Assembly: GCA_946902875.1 (NCBI GenBank)
Contig: OX336340.1
Span: forward strand, 19,173,566-19,237,565
DNA: 64,000 nt
Origin: Nematopogon swammerdamellus
Taxonomy: Eukaryota; Arthropoda; Insecta; Lepidoptera; Adelidae
Direction of reading: 5' to 3'
Shown: positions 12,340 to 21,400 of the stretch, piece after piece
Layout: every line of letters begins with the position of its first letter
How positions within the stretch are numbered: the first letter of the stretch is position 1
Notes under the pieces: model-generated
Seen by the model: only the letters and a program-made list of their open reading frames with translations
The model's database searches: none
What the model was told of the DNA's origin: nothing
Program-made: the position numbers and the translations under genes

Positions 12340-12560
12340 GGTCGATATTATCGCATTGCGTTATTGCGATATCTGTTTTCAGTACATAAGTATTGTATGT
12401 GGAAGCATGCGATCTTACACACTGCTACAATAATATCGACGGAACGCAGCGTTATTTGCGTTATTGCGTTATTGCGATATTGCGATATATTTTGTTCTTA
12501 GTACATTTTGTATTAGGGCGCATACGATCTTGCACACAGTTGCGTTATTAACGTTGGTAG
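12340..12560 (+). repeat. GCGTTATTGCGATAT-rich irregular repeat
   Basis: GCGTTATTGCGATAT recurs at about 12357, 12451-12490, and a ~115-nt segment (GTACAT...GTAT...GCGATCTTACACAC / GCATACGATCTTGCACAC) is duplicated. Adjacent to a SINE C. Confidence 0.5.
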
Positions 12561-12612
12561 AAGCAGTACGATAAAAACGCAGCTGTGCGGAAAGAACGCG
12601 AACGCGTAAATA

Positions 12613-12887
12613 ATACATACATTCATACTATAACACACGCTGTATCCCGACAATCAGGGTAAGCATAGTAATCGGTGTTGTGCTATAAGGACTCTGGCAA
12701 ATTGCAGCACAACACCGACAACCACGTTTAGCACAGTATACGAACAAGACAACTATCAAGCAGCAAGTAAGGCATGAAGAACCCACCTGCTGCATGACTA
12801 GGTGTAAGTACTGCGCCAAGGTGAGAAGTGGCTAGCCTGTGGCCCTTTAGAGCGCAGTATCTTGTCCTTATCCCTTAGTCGCCTATA
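12613..12887 (-). mobile_element. SINE C, head truncated
   Basis: CACGCTGTATCCCGACAATC, TTGCAGCACAACACCGAC, CTTGTCCTTATCCCTTAGTC then lost. It ends 61 nt beyond the donor of the receptor TM4 exon. Confidence 0.75.
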
Positions 12888-12947
12888 ATATCAACCGACA
12901 ATAAGCAACCAGTGTAGACAACAACCTTAGAGACAAATTGTACATAC

Positions 12948-13043
12948 CTTGTACGCGTTTTTCCTCAAAAAGGAACAGCATGGGCAGAGAGAACGCTACA
13001 CTCAGCAGCCACGCCGCTATGATGAGGCCTCGAGCGCGCCGCC
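12948..13043 (-). CDS. CCAPR: CCAP-receptor-like GPCR, TM4
   Basis: Fifth recognised exon, 96 nt. The acceptor is GTGTGTTTTCAG and the donor ACAAG|GTATGT, phase 1. It completes the Trp codon and encodes RRARGLIIAAWLLSVAFSLP (ICL2 end and TM4, with the conserved Trp 4.50 in AAW) then MLFLFEEKRVQ. Family members continue with a Cys-Trp-Ile segment in the second extracellular loop, TM5 to TM7 and a C-tail. I looked for the Cys-Trp-Ile coding signature on the minus strand of 1-12900 and did not find it, so the 3' part is probably outside the window or too diverged to see. SINE A fragment 13065-13135 ends only about 20 nt before the acceptor; a SINE C copy begins 61 nt after the donor. Confidence 0.9.
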
Positions 13044-13064
13044 CTGAAAACACACGCCTCATAT

Positions 13065-13135
13065 AACCTACATCACCTACTAGCACCCGTGATGGCGGCC
13101 CATCACACTGCGGTGAACAAGGTGCCATGTCGGTG
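13065..13135 (-). mobile_element. SINE A fragment in receptor intron
   Basis: Diverged 70-nt piece of the A body (CTACATCACCTAC..., GCGGTGAACAAGGTGCCATG). It ends about 20 nt upstream of the TM4 exon acceptor, so its sequence may contribute to the branch-point region. Confidence 0.5.
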
Positions 13136-13176
13136 CTGTTTGCTCGCGGAGGTGACAATGAACAGCATGAACGGAA

Positions 13177-13580
13177 GCGTCGGGTGGCCGAGTGGTTTGG
13201 GCATCGGCTTCTCATGCGAGAGGTCCTCGGTTCGAATCCGGTCGGCGTGTACCAATGAGTTTTTTCTGACGAAAAAATTGACGTGCATACCTACACCTGC
13301 TGCTTCACCGTTCGGAACCGGTGTAAAACTGTAGGTCCCTTCCCTTGCCCCTTACTAGGTGGTAGGCTCAAATTGTAGCCGATTGGGTTGATACCACCGT
13401 ACTGGATGTAAGATGGCCGCATAGCAGCCACGGTTGTGTTCTCCTCTAGTCCAGTACAGCCAGCAATCCAGGGAAGTCTCCGGTATGGCACCTGTCTTCT
13501 CGGAGGTGATATTGGCTGGTCGGAGCATGCGCTTTGGCCCCTCCGATTCAGTCACCCATACGGGATTACATAAAAAAAAA
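13177..13580 (+). mobile_element. SINE B, full length, tRNA-like head
   Basis: Head 13177-13250 has an exact Pol III A box (TGGCCGAGTGG) and B box (GGTTCGAATCC) about 40 nt apart, in a tRNA-like arrangement. Then GTACCAATGAGTTTTTTCTG, CACCTGCTGCTTCACCGTTC, and a body collinear with SINE A: ACTGTAGGTCCCTTCCCTT, TTACTAGGTGGTAGG, GGGTTGATACCACCGTACTG, AATCCAGGGAAG, GGTATGGCACC, GGTGATATTGGCTGG. It ends CAGTCACCCATACGGGATTA plus CATA9. Located in the intron between the TM3 and TM4 exons, antisense to the receptor. Confidence 0.85.
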
Positions 13581-13682
13581 TCCAAAGGTTGGCTGAAATG
13601 AATCTCTTCAAGGGACATGTGGGCAGATAGCTGAAGGAAATACTTTATTGCTCCAAAAACATTTAACAGAAACAAGCACGAT

Positions 13683-13838
13683 ATGTTTTTATTATTGCTT
13701 CCGAACTGGGTGGCTGTGCCCGAGGTTGAAGCCTCAGGCGTAACCAATTTCACCCCCGAGGAGGTGCGAATCCAGCTTGAAGGCGGACTAACGTCGCTGG
13801 AGAAAGGCTATATTAACCCGCGATTTGAAGATCCGTAG
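13683..13838 (+). other. Unidentified short ORF in receptor intron
   Basis: 51 codons on the strand opposite the receptor: [49 protein letters not shown] then stop. Composition is protein-like (acidic, ordered), so it may be a remnant of an inserted gene or retroelement. Family not recognised. Confidence 0.25.
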
Positions 13839-13883
13839 ATAGAAAAAGGGAAATAATTCCCCGGAAGCCCGAATGATTCCCTT

Positions 13884-13990
13884 TGGTCGTGCGTACGACA
13901 TCATTGGTCGTGCGTACGACATGATTGGTCGTGTGTACGACATCATTGGTCGTGCGTACGACATCATTGGTCGTGCGTACGACATGATTG
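13884..13990. repeat. 21-bp tandem repeat in receptor intron
   Basis: Five units of GGTCGTGCGTACGACATCAT T (some with CATGATT). Each contains the near-palindrome GTCGTGCGTACGAC. The array starts 17 nt past the end of the TM3 exon (14007). On the receptor strand it is open in frame with that exon. Confidence 0.9.
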
Positions 13991-14006
13991 GTGGATAGGT
14001 ACTCAC

Positions 14007-14100
14007 AGCTGCCGGTGAAGTTCATCGGATGTCTGATGGCGTCGCAGCGGTCGATGCTGAGTGCCACGAGCACGTACGTGGAAGAGTAGGTCACCACGCC
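14007..14100 (-). CDS. CCAPR: CCAP-receptor-like GPCR, TM3 with DRC motif
   Basis: Fourth coding exon, 94 nt. The acceptor is GATGACAG and the donor AGCT|GTGAGT, a near-perfect consensus, phase 1. It encodes TM3 [18 protein letters not shown] followed by [12 protein letters not shown]. The cytoplasmic end of TM3 reads Asp140-Arg141-Cys142 instead of the usual DRY, and the following loop has R where relatives usually have T (AIRHP versus AITHP, from memory of the family). Unspliced, the frame stays open into a 21-bp tandem repeat starting 17 nt past the exon end. The split T|GG codon with the next exon gives the conserved Trp after FTGS. Confidence 0.9.
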
Positions 14101-14419
14101 CTGTCATCACCCAGAGCATATTCAGTTTATAATAACAACACGCTTGTTGTTGTTTGTTTTTGGAGTTGGCTCTAGGCCTGCAAACTAGTCCCGCTTGGTC
14201 GGGGACCTTCTCGTTAAACCCCTTGTTCCCCATCTACCCCAGCCAGCCTATGTTCTGCATGAAGGCTACCGGGGTGTCTGCAGACCAAACAAACACCACG
14301 CTTGTTACCAAATGCGGTGGGCAGAGGCGATATATCTCAACGGGCCAAGGACTATAATTTATTGTTCCATTAAATATTACAAAGCGCAATATAGGTCTGT
14401 ACTCAATTTATTCACCTGT

Positions 14420-14750
14420 GCCGTGTGGGGTCAGTACTTAAAAATAATAGCCCCACTGCAACTTTACTATCTATTATGTCGTAAAAGGCGACTAAGGGAT
14501 AAGGACAAGATGCCATGCATAAGAGCGATAGGATAGCCACCTCTCACATTGGCACGGTCCTTCCAGCGAGTCTTGTAGCAGGTGGGTCTTCGTGCCTTAC
14601 TTGCTGCTTGATAGTTATCTTGTTCAATACTTTGTTAAAAGGCGGCGGTCGGTGTTGTGCTGTAATTTAGAAGACTCATTGCAGCACAACACCAATTACA
14701 CTGCTTACCCCGATTGTCGGGATTCAGCGATGTGATATGTATGTATGTAC
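14420..14750 (+). mobile_element. SINE C, complete
   Basis: CCGTGTGGGGTCAGTACTT head, GGCGACTAAGGGATAAGGAC, TTGCAGCACAACACCAATTA, CCCCGATTGTCGGGATTCAG then ATGT repeats. In the intron between the TM2/3 and TM3 exons. Confidence 0.8.
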
Positions 14751-14991
14751 AATTTATTCATTACAAAATGATGCGCGTGTCTGATAGCTGGCGAACAAAA
14801 CGACGTAATTGCGCTTAACAAATTTTTACGGCAGAGTTGAAATAAATTATTTTTTATTGCAATTACATCGCATCGTTTTGAACGAAATCGGTGATTTCAT
14901 CGCCATTTTTAAACCGCTTTTAAGCCGTTTTGATTGGATGATTTCGCCCATTCCATAGATATTTGAAAGGTGTGCCGACCGAAAAAAAAAA

Positions 14992-15289
14992 TTTTTTTAA
15001 TGGAAACTGACACGGTTGGCTACATCACCCACAACATCCGTGATGTCAGTCCATAACACCGGGTGAACTAGGTGCCATGTCAGTGCTTCCCTTCGATCGT
15101 GCCGGCTACACTGAACTGGACGGAAAACACAAACTATTTACATAACCGTTTCGACCGACATTTCATTCAGTGCAGTGGTACCAACCCGGGCGGGTTGAAC
15201 CCTACCACCGGGAAGGGACCTACAGTTTTATGTGGAATCCGAACCACGGTCAGCCTCCAACGGTCGAGCGGTCACCCATCCAAGTACTG
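14992..15289 (-). mobile_element. SINE A, long form, 5' truncated
   Basis: Poly-T at 14992-14998, body, then the module up to GTCACCCATCCAAGTACTG where it is cut inside the 5S-like part. An A9 run just before it may belong to the flank. Confidence 0.75.
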
Positions 15290-15490
15290 TGTCTGCCTTA
15301 CAAATAATGTCGTTTTGTTCGCCAGCATATCGCTTCTCATATGCGAATAAGCAGCTTTCGCGTGAGCTTATTACGTTAAACGAGGAATTTAATCTGCAAT
15401 TAATTATTTCAGATAAAGTTTGATGTGACTTAAATTTTTCCAAACCTCAATCTGAGTAAGGCAAAGTAGGAATTTAAATTTATAACATAC

Positions 15491-15594
15491 CTGTAGGAAC
15501 TTGATGAGTTTGCAAGCCCAGTTGCCGGCCACCCACACGATGGTGATGCGCTGGACCATGTCTGTTGGCACGCTGATCAGACCCACCCACAGAT
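15491..15594 (-). CDS. CCAPR: CCAP-receptor-like GPCR, TM2 to start of TM3
   Basis: Third coding exon, 104 nt. The acceptor is TTGTGTTCCCACAG and the donor CTACAG|GTATGT. The first two bases complete Asp 2.50. It encodes LWVGLISVPTDMVQRITIVW (rest of TM2 and first extracellular loop), then VAGNWACKLIKFLQ with the Cys 3.25 (about residue 116) expected to form the TM3-ECL2 disulphide. It ends in phase 0. The arrangement D-LxVGLxxVxTDxxxRITIxWxAGNxACK is characteristic of CCAP and related receptors of the vasopressin/NPS group. The next exon lies 1390 nt further on. Confidence 0.88.
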
Positions 15595-15624
15595 CTGTGG
15601 GAACACAACGTTTTCTATTAATGC

Positions 15625-15760
15625 TTTTTAGGTGTCCGTATCCATACGGAAGCCGATTACTAAGCCTACGCGGTCTGTCTGTCTGTCCGTCCTACTGCTG
15701 TATCTTCTGAATCGTAATAGGTAGCCGCATGAAATTTTCACATAATATTTTTACGTATTA
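15625..15760 (+). repeat. Family D fragment
   Basis: GGTGTCCGTATCCATACGGA, TAAGCCTACGCGGTCTGTCT, GAATCGTAATAGGTAGCC. In the intron upstream of the TM2 exon. Confidence 0.5.
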
Positions 15761-15949
15761 TTACAGCGGATATTGTAACAGATAATAAAAAAGCCAAAAA
15801 TAACTTGTGCCACTTGTGAACTGAAGGAATCATAATGTCAGCGACAACTGGCGCAAGCTAGCTGTCAGACGCTGCGCCTAGACCGTTTTCTTAAGATGCT
15901 TGTACATTGTGTTATTGTTATTTATTCGTTTATTGACACATTTCTTTTT

Positions 15950-16269
15950 TATATTAATTTTACATAAAAAACTTAAATCTAAAATTAATATAAAATAACA
16001 AAATGGAATTTCCACCACCGGCGGCGGGGCGAACCCAGACTACCGATGGTCGGACCCGAGAGAGAGAAACCTTCGGACAATTCGAGCGGTGTCGAGCAAG
16101 ACCGCCTTCTGCATCTGACCCTTGATCCAAGCAAGTGGCTCTAGTGAGAGCCTCTTGAGATGATGGTCGAGGCTCTTCGCTATCAGCCCATGCGCAGACA
16201 AGACTATGGGCACAACGATCGTCGAGTCCACGGGCCACATGTCGGTAACCTCGTGAGACAGATCGATGT
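15950..16269 (-). mobile_element. Non-LTR retrotransposon C-terminal fragment
   Basis: On the minus strand 16269-16040 encodes a 76-residue open stretch: MWPVDSTIVVPIVLSAHGLI, then KSLDHHLKRLSLEPLAWIKG and MQKAVLLDTARIVRRFLSL. I recognise this as the C-terminal tail that follows the reverse transcriptase in a group of lepidopteran LINE proteins. An AT-rich 3' UTR follows to about 15950. The fragment lies in the intron upstream of the TM2 exon, same strand as the receptor. Lineage assignment is from memory. Confidence 0.6.
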
Positions 16270-16796
16270 ATTTGTGTTATTGTTATTATTAATATTTCCA
16301 CCTACTTACATTTTAAGAAATAAAGAACTATTATCTATATATCTATCTTAAATAAATAAAAAGAAACATGTTTTCTTTTTCAGCGCCATCTAGCAAACGA
16401 TTATTAAACATTTTAACTCCAATAGTATGAAAGGTAACGGATAGATGGCGTGAGGGAACATATCTAATTAAGTTGCCGTCTTACTTGCTAGATACGAAGA
16501 GCCCATTATATGAGTGGTCTATTTGCAGAATCCGCTATAATGAATTTTGACTAAAATTGGCCTATAAATTGGGTTTAAATCTATGTGTAAACGCAAACAG
16601 TTCCGTCCATACAATTCGTGTCTAAACCTGCTATTTCGTATACAAAATCTATCATAAAGTTGACAGTTTGCCGCAAAATCCGCTATAATTATAAGTACTA
16701 AATAAGCTGAGCCGAAAGGGAGATACGCGCGAGTGCGTTCACGTGATTATGCGCACACTCGCTATACGTGCGATAAGGAGGCGCTACACGTTTTGT
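16270..16796. other. Receptor intron sequence, no feature
   Basis: AT-rich to 16690, then CpG-richer (GATACGCGCGAGTGCGTTCA) before the SINE A copy. No exon signature. Confidence 0.5.
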
Positions 16797-17116
16797 ACCG
16801 TGTGGGGCCGGTACTTTAAAAGAATAGCCCCACTGCATCTCTCCCCGTGTATGTCGTAAAAGGCGACTAAGGGATATGACTCCCTTCTTATATTACTAGG
16901 TGGTAGGGTTTAACCCACCCGGGTTGGTACCACCGCACTGAATGAAAGGTCGGTCGAAACGGCTATGTTTGTGTTTTCCGTCCAGTTCAGTGTAGCCGGC
17001 ACGACCGAAGGGAAGCACTGACGTGGCACCAAGTTCACCCGGTGTTATGGGCTTACATCACGGATGTTGTAGGTGATGTAGCCAACCGTGTCAGTATCCA
17101 TAAAAAAAAAAAAAAA
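16797..17116 (+). mobile_element. SINE A, short form
   Basis: Complete short form from ACCGTGTGGGGCCGGTACTT to A15 at 17102-17116. It lacks the GTAAATAGTT stretch present in most copies. Confidence 0.8.
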
Positions 17117-17479
17117 GGAACGTATGGCTACGGAACCCTCTGTGTGTGAACAACGTTCTCACTTAACAGGTTTTTCTTTCGTCTTGAAAATTCTCAGATA
17201 CAGTTGAGAAACGAGCAACTGCACCTAATGCGATTAATCATGACCCAGAAACCCAGTATGCCAAATCTCTGTTTTTCCTCTAAATGTATAAAAAGATCAA
17301 CTTAAGCAAAAATTATATTATGTATTATATATAACTTGATTGCTAAATGTATATCTACATGTAGACTGCCGATTATTTATGCGTATTTTGGCATTCGTTT
17401 CATCGAAATCGGTTCAGTAGATCCCGAGATATATGCGTGAGTGAGACCGACAGATGCGGAGGAACTTGCATCCCTTATT

Positions 17480-17798
17480 CCTTTCCATCCAAGCTATCTT
17501 CGCAACACTCGTCGCAGAGAAACTGAACACGCTTTTGTTGTTGGCTTTTGAGAACCGATCGCTTCTCAAAATCGTTTCTTTTTCGCAACTCTAGGGTGTG
17601 GAACTGTCTTCCGGCGAGTTTGTCTCCCGAATCCTTTAACCTGGGGGTCTTCAAACGACGTATTACAGGCTGGATAGTAGACAGCCTAGCAACAGTCAGC
17701 AATTCTGCTGGCGTGAGAAGAGGTGTTTTTTGGCTATGTCGACTGTATCATTGGTACCTCGGCACAGCCACCCATGTTGGTTTACATTAAAAAAAATA
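17480..17798 (+). mobile_element. Daphne/Jockey-like LINE 3' fragment
   Basis: Encodes LRTDRFSKSFLFRNSRVWNC then LPASLSPESFNLGVFKRR, closely parallel to the C-terminus of the 54.4 kb LINE (RTHRFSKSFLCRTAKIWNG). An in-frame stop in the upstream part marks it as dead. The 3' end CAGCCACCCATGTTGG followed by TTTACATTAAAAAA closely resembles the end of the SINE B family. Confidence 0.75.
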
Positions 17799-18139
17799 GA
17801 CGGACGCCAGAGCGATTCCATAGGGTCCATTCTCCATCTAAATTTGGCAAATGGTCATTTCACCTGCTCATTTCGTTCAAAATTTACTTTAAAACCCCTC
17901 ATTCTGTTTCTTAATCAGAGGAAAGCCCCGCTCATTCAATTTTTAAAAACAGGTGTTTCTTCTTATTTCTTCGGCTCATTTTCATCTACAGCTTCAAAGG
18001 CCTTGTCAACGTCAGCAGCAGTAGAGCAGCCTTCCGTCAATTTGTTCGGGTAATCGATTTCTGGGAAACCCCTGCAGCGGGGTTCGCGAGCCCATATCAT
18101 GGTTAGCTTCATATTTAGACGTTGAAAGTTATTCGTTAT

Positions 18140-18443
18140 ATATACATACCACACGCTGTATCGCGACAATCGGAGTAAGCAGAGTAATCGGTGTTGTGCC
18201 GCAAGTACTCTTGTAAATTACCGACCACCACGTTTAGCAATGTATTAGGACAAGATAACTATGAAGCAGCACGTAAGACCCACCTGCTGCATGACTCGGT
18301 GGAAGAACGTTGCGAAGATGAGAAGTGGCTAACCTGTCGCCCTTTAGCAAGGCACCTTGTCCTTATCCCTTAGTCGCCTTTTGCGACATGCACGGGGAGA
18401 GTTGCAGTAGGGCTATTGTTTTTAAGTACCGGCCCCACACAGT
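18140..18443 (-). mobile_element. SINE C, complete
   Basis: CATACCACACGCTGTATCGC, body, head ending GGCCCCACACAGT at 18443. Confidence 0.8.
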
Positions 18444-18541
18444 ACAGTTATTCGCTTAACGTGTAAGTACGAATTCAATGTTTATTGAATGTATGAATTA
18501 AATAATTATTTAGTACTCAAGGTGGTTATTTAAGCATTGAA

Positions 18542-18710
18542 TTGCATTTCAAGGGTCAAGGTGAGCAGTACCCGTTACCGACGAGCATGTATGAAAAATA
18601 TTATGGAGTGGAAGAGGCGGCAGAGGTGTGTCAGGATCGTGGCGTGTGGAGATCCGTTTTCTCTGCCTACCCTAATGGGAAACAGGCGTGACTCTATGTA
18701 TGTATGTATT
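18542..18710 (+). mobile_element. RTE-like LINE 3' end
   Basis: The frame beginning at 18542 reads ...MYEKYYGVEEAAEVCQDRGV WRSVFSAYPNGKQA and stops at 18689. The VCQDRxxWRSVxSAYPxGK motif is the conserved terminus of RTE-type or related LINE proteins common in Lepidoptera. The element ends in (ATGT) repeats rather than poly-A. The 5' part is missing. Confidence 0.6.
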
Positions 18711-19022
18711 CGTTGTACTTGAAATCCACAGAGCAAGAATCCTCCTAGCGCATCGGTTGTTGTTCTGTGTTGAAAGCAAATCAAATCAAATTTATTGTTA
18801 TTAAATACAAGTACTGTAGTAAAGTTTAGTTTAGTATTTTAAATATGATAGGTATTCATTAATTCAATTTAAATTATAAAATGAAATCACAGATTCAAAT
18901 ATATTTAAACAAATATTTTGTATAGATTGTTTTCGTTATTTCCGTTGTTTCCCTTTGCGGTGGCACGTATCTTATTTAAGCACCCTTAGATGTGCCAGAA
19001 AAGTCAGTGAAACCCCATGTGG

Positions 19023-19343
19023 TTTTTTTTTTATGGAAACTGACACGGTTGGCTACATCACCTACAACATCCGCGATGTCAGCCCATAACAGCGGATGAC
19101 CTTGGTGCCATTTCAGCCTTCCCTTCGGTCGTGCAAGCGACACTGAACTAGACAGAAAACACAAACTATTTACATAGCCGTTACGAACGACCTTTCATTC
19201 AGTGCGGTGGTACCAACCCGGGCGGGTTAAACCCTACCAACTAATAATATAAGAAGGGAGTCATATCCCTTAGTCACCTTTTACGACATACACGGGGGGA
19301 GATGCAGTGGGGCTATTCTTTTAAAGTACCGGCCCCACACGGT
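19023..19343 (-). mobile_element. SINE A, short form
   Basis: Complete short form in reverse: T10, body, head ending GGCCCCACACGGT at 19343. Confidence 0.8.
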
Positions 19344-19467
19344 ACATGATTGGTTGAGTAGTTCTCGAGTTCTTTGAGCAAGCGTAAAATTCAACGACGG
19401 TGCTTACATTCACAATATACTTACATTTTGAGCTTTATCAATTAGGAATTCCAAAGTACATGGTTAA

Positions 19468-20085
19468 GGGGGGGTACTAGGCAAAACATCACATCATATT
19501 ATCCTAACTATAGCCATATTTCAATAGATATAACTATAATTTATATGCTTATAGTTAGGTAAAGGTTCAAGGTATAATGTGTGATAGATTATTGTAATTT
19601 AATCTTGTAAATTCTGTGAAAAATAAGTGGGTGAAAAGTGGTAAAAACGTTCGAAAATGCATTTGCTATTTCGTCACAAATACGTCCATACAAAAAACGC
19701 TCGCGCACGGCAACGGCCCAAAATTTAGAATGTTCAAAGATAGTTCAGTGAAAAACCATTTATTCTGTAAGCGTTTGAGTTATTTAGATGATTCTTAGTC
19801 TTATTGACTCTAAGCTCAATGAAACATTTTTCGTATTAGATGCATTTGTAAAAAAATGGCGAGGGAAATAGCAAAGGCATTTTTTAACGATTTTACCACT
19901 TTTAAACCACATATTTTAAAAGGAATTTATAAAATAAAATGAAAAATAATGTATTCACATTATACCTTGAATCTTTACCTAACTATAGGCATATATATTA
20001 TAGTTAAATCACTTGAAATATGGGTATGGTTAGGGAAATACGAAGTGCTTTTGCCTAGTACCCCCCCCCCCCCCCCCCCCCCCCC
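19468..20085. mobile_element. Foldback element with poly-G / poly-C termini
   Basis: Inverted repeats of about 115 bp: left G7-TACTAGGCAAAA, CCTAACTATAGCCATATTTC, AGTTAGGTAAAGGTTCAAGG, TATAATGTG; right the same in reverse ending TTTTGCCTAGTA-C25. The left flank is TTAA (19464-19467), the right TTAT (20086-20089), perhaps a decayed TTAA target. About 618 bp, non-coding. Confidence 0.7.
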
Positions 20086-20089
20086 TTAT

Positions 20090-20880
20090 TTTAAAACGAC
20101 AAAATTTTGTTTTCACTAATAAATAAACGCTAAACACGTGCAACTCCAAACACGTACGTAACTACCCGCACACGCAAGATGTCTCGTGGCTACACGTCGC
20201 GTCGTCGTGTCAAATGTTTTCCAATTTTCGTGAAAGTAATCGAAGCTGGAGGCGATAATTTACTTTCGACACAAAATTGAATTTTCTTCCAGCTAATAGG
20301 AGCCTGTTTATACCGAGTATTCTCTGACGTAACTTTTTATTGCCTATATACTTATATAATATGTATATACATATTTTTTTTCATAAAGGACTGGCTATCG
20401 ATGGCTCACTAATATTTATAGAGTTTCGTACCAAAAATTTGTACAAAGGATTTTTGCGCCATATCGTTGTGCTGCTCCATGTGGAATTTAAAAAAATATA
20501 TTTTTCATTTTCATCTTTTTACACGCATAGATTTCAGCAGACATATTTTGTAAAGGAGTGTCGAAAAGGAATGTTAAAGTCATTGCCACATAGACTTTTA
20601 AAACTTTCAAATTTGAATCCGAGCAAATAGCTTCCACGGCAAGTTTCCGGTTTGGCAAATAGTTGCTTGTCCATTTCTCATCGATTTACAATTTGCGACA
20701 TAATCCGGGGCCACAGATTAAATTCCTTGCAGTCAGTTCCATCCGAGTGTCGAGTAGCATTTGATTAGTTTCTACCACATGATTCAATCGAATAGAAGCG
20801 CTATCAAAAGCCTGTCCATGTATTTCCATTCCATTAAATTCGATAAATTATAAATTTTCTCAAGGAAGCTTCGTGTGGTA
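20090..20880. other. Receptor intron sequence, no feature
   Basis: A 96-codon open frame at 20340-20630 has low-complexity composition and no recognisable motif; not called. Confidence 0.5.
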
Positions 20881-21205
20881 ACCGTTTGGGGCCGGTACTT
20901 TAAAAGAATAGCCCCACTGCATCTCTCCCCGTGTATGTCGTAAAAGGCGACTAAGGGATGTGACTCCCTTCTTATATTACTAGGTGGTAGGGTTTAACCC
21001 GCCCGGGTTGGTACCACCACACTGAATGAAAGGCCGGTCGAAACGGCTATGTAAATAGTTTGTGTTTTCCGTCCAGTTCAGTGTAGCCGGCACGACCGAA
21101 GGGAAGCACTGACGTGGCACCAAGGTCACCCGGTGTTATGGGCTGACATCACGGATGTTGTAGGTGATGTAGCCAACCGTGTCAGTTTCCATAAAAAAAA
21201 AAAAA
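20881..21205 (+). mobile_element. SINE A, short form
   Basis: Complete short form; first bases ACCGTTTGGGGCCGG, ending in A13. Followed directly by a LINE fragment in reverse orientation. Confidence 0.8.
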
Positions 21206-21400
21206 CTCGCCCCCGGGATGGTTCGCAGACACCGCGTTGCCCCTTGTATCCCCAGACTAACGCTTTGCCGGAGATATTAGAGGCAACACTGGTTTCCAGT
21301 AGCGACCGCCATCCTGGAACCCAACTCGAGGACGAAGGCCTCCTGTGCCCACGTTCCAAAAGTCTCGACAGTGAAGGCCACGAACCAGTAGTTGCATTTA
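21206..21400 (-). mobile_element. LINE C-terminal fragment with frameshift
   Basis: On the minus strand one frame gives FVAFTVETFGTWAQEAFVLE, then RMAVATGNQ and, past a stop, LRQSVSLGIQGATR. This parallels the FAVETLGVWSPDAR ... FQRIGLAIQRGNAASVLG block at 41.1-41.4 kb and is a post-RT domain of another LINE lineage. It abuts the poly-A of the SINE A copy at 20881-21205. Confidence 0.55.

Noticed and set aside
13178..13250. A functional tRNA gene with good A and B boxes
   Set aside because: It is continuous with a SINE B body and poly-A end, the acceptor stem does not pair well, and a diverged copy exists at 52.7 kb.
13813..14097. A separate 94-codon gene starting at the TM3 segment
   Set aside because: It is exon plus retained intron; splice sites on both sides fit the receptor model.
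18540..18730. A host gene exon (QDRGVWRSVFSAYP)
   Set aside because: The motif is a common LINE terminus in Lepidoptera and is followed by the typical ATGT tail.
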